7,041 bases of DNA, taken from NCBI GenBank assembly GCA_945834545.1, contig CAMAHO010000121.1:1-7041 (forward strand). Reading direction: 5' to 3'. This DNA is from an uncultured Lachnospiraceae bacterium. Lineage in GTDB: Bacteria > Bacillota > Clostridia > Lachnospirales > Lachnospiraceae. The translations under genes were made by a program, and so were the position numbers. Of this stretch, positions 6,984 through 7,041 are shown piece after piece; position 1 is the stretch's first letter, and each line of letters starts with the position of its first letter. Under the pieces are notes generated by a model. That model had not been told where the DNA came from. It did not search any database and worked only from the letters and a program-made list of their open reading frames with translations.

Positions 6984-7041
6984 GAAACGTACTGTATTTA
7001 AAATCATAGCCCCTTCAATTCTCAGATAATGGGGGATATTT

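Noticed and set aside
7010..7035. CCCC ... GGGGG inverted match as a terminator of an upstream gene
   Set aside because: Only four to five base pairs with an 18-nt or longer loop and no solid T-run; too weak to call.
7029..7041. ATG at 7029 as the start of a divergent plus-strand gene
   Set aside because: There is no Shine-Dalgarno upstream and only four codons are visible before the window ends.

Overview
The window looks like chromosomal DNA of a low-to-mid GC Firmicute of the class Clostridia, most likely a Lachnospiraceae-type gut anaerobe. This rests on strong AGGAGAG-type Shine-Dalgarno sites, the style of the proteins (HtrA with a Tyr/Gln/Pro-rich cytoplasmic tail, LytR-CpsA-Psr protein, WbaP/WcaJ-type sugar transferase) and moderate GC. 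The taxonomic call is inference; no rRNA or marker gene is present.

Every real gene reads on the minus strand, so transcription runs from high to low coordinates. From right to left: a 177-nt upstream region (6865-7041) with a candidate promoter and a set of TTAAG repeats; a membrane polyprenyl-phosphate sugar-1-phosphate transferase (5458-6864); a LytR-CpsA-Psr glycopolymer ligase (4318-5439); a family 2 glycosyltransferase, probably rhamnosyltransferase-like (3376-4299); and glmS, glucosamine-6-phosphate synthase (1534-3360). These four genes are 15-18 nt apart, each with its Shine-Dalgarno next to or overlapping the preceding stop codon, and almost certainly form one operon. Next comes a 223-nt gap (1311-1533) dominated by a 109-nt palindrome with perfect 42-bp arms. 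Last is an HtrA-type membrane-anchored serine protease (1310 down to the left edge), which lacks only its extreme C-terminus.

Functionally the operon is a small surface-glycan module. GlmS makes the amino-sugar precursor for UDP-GlcNAc. The sugar transferase loads the first sugar phosphate onto the undecaprenyl phosphate carrier. The GT2 enzyme extends the glycan, and the LCP protein transfers the finished polymer to the cell wall. Flippase, polymerase and further glycosyltransferases are absent here and may lie beyond the right edge or elsewhere. HtrA is a separate envelope protein-quality-control gene, probably with its own promoter.

I found no tRNA, rRNA, CRISPR array, transposase, prophage or toxin-antitoxin genes, and no clear new system. 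The most notable non-coding object is the long palindrome downstream of glmS. Also notable are the periodic TTAAG repeats upstream of the operon and the lack of room for a glmS ribozyme directly upstream of glmS.
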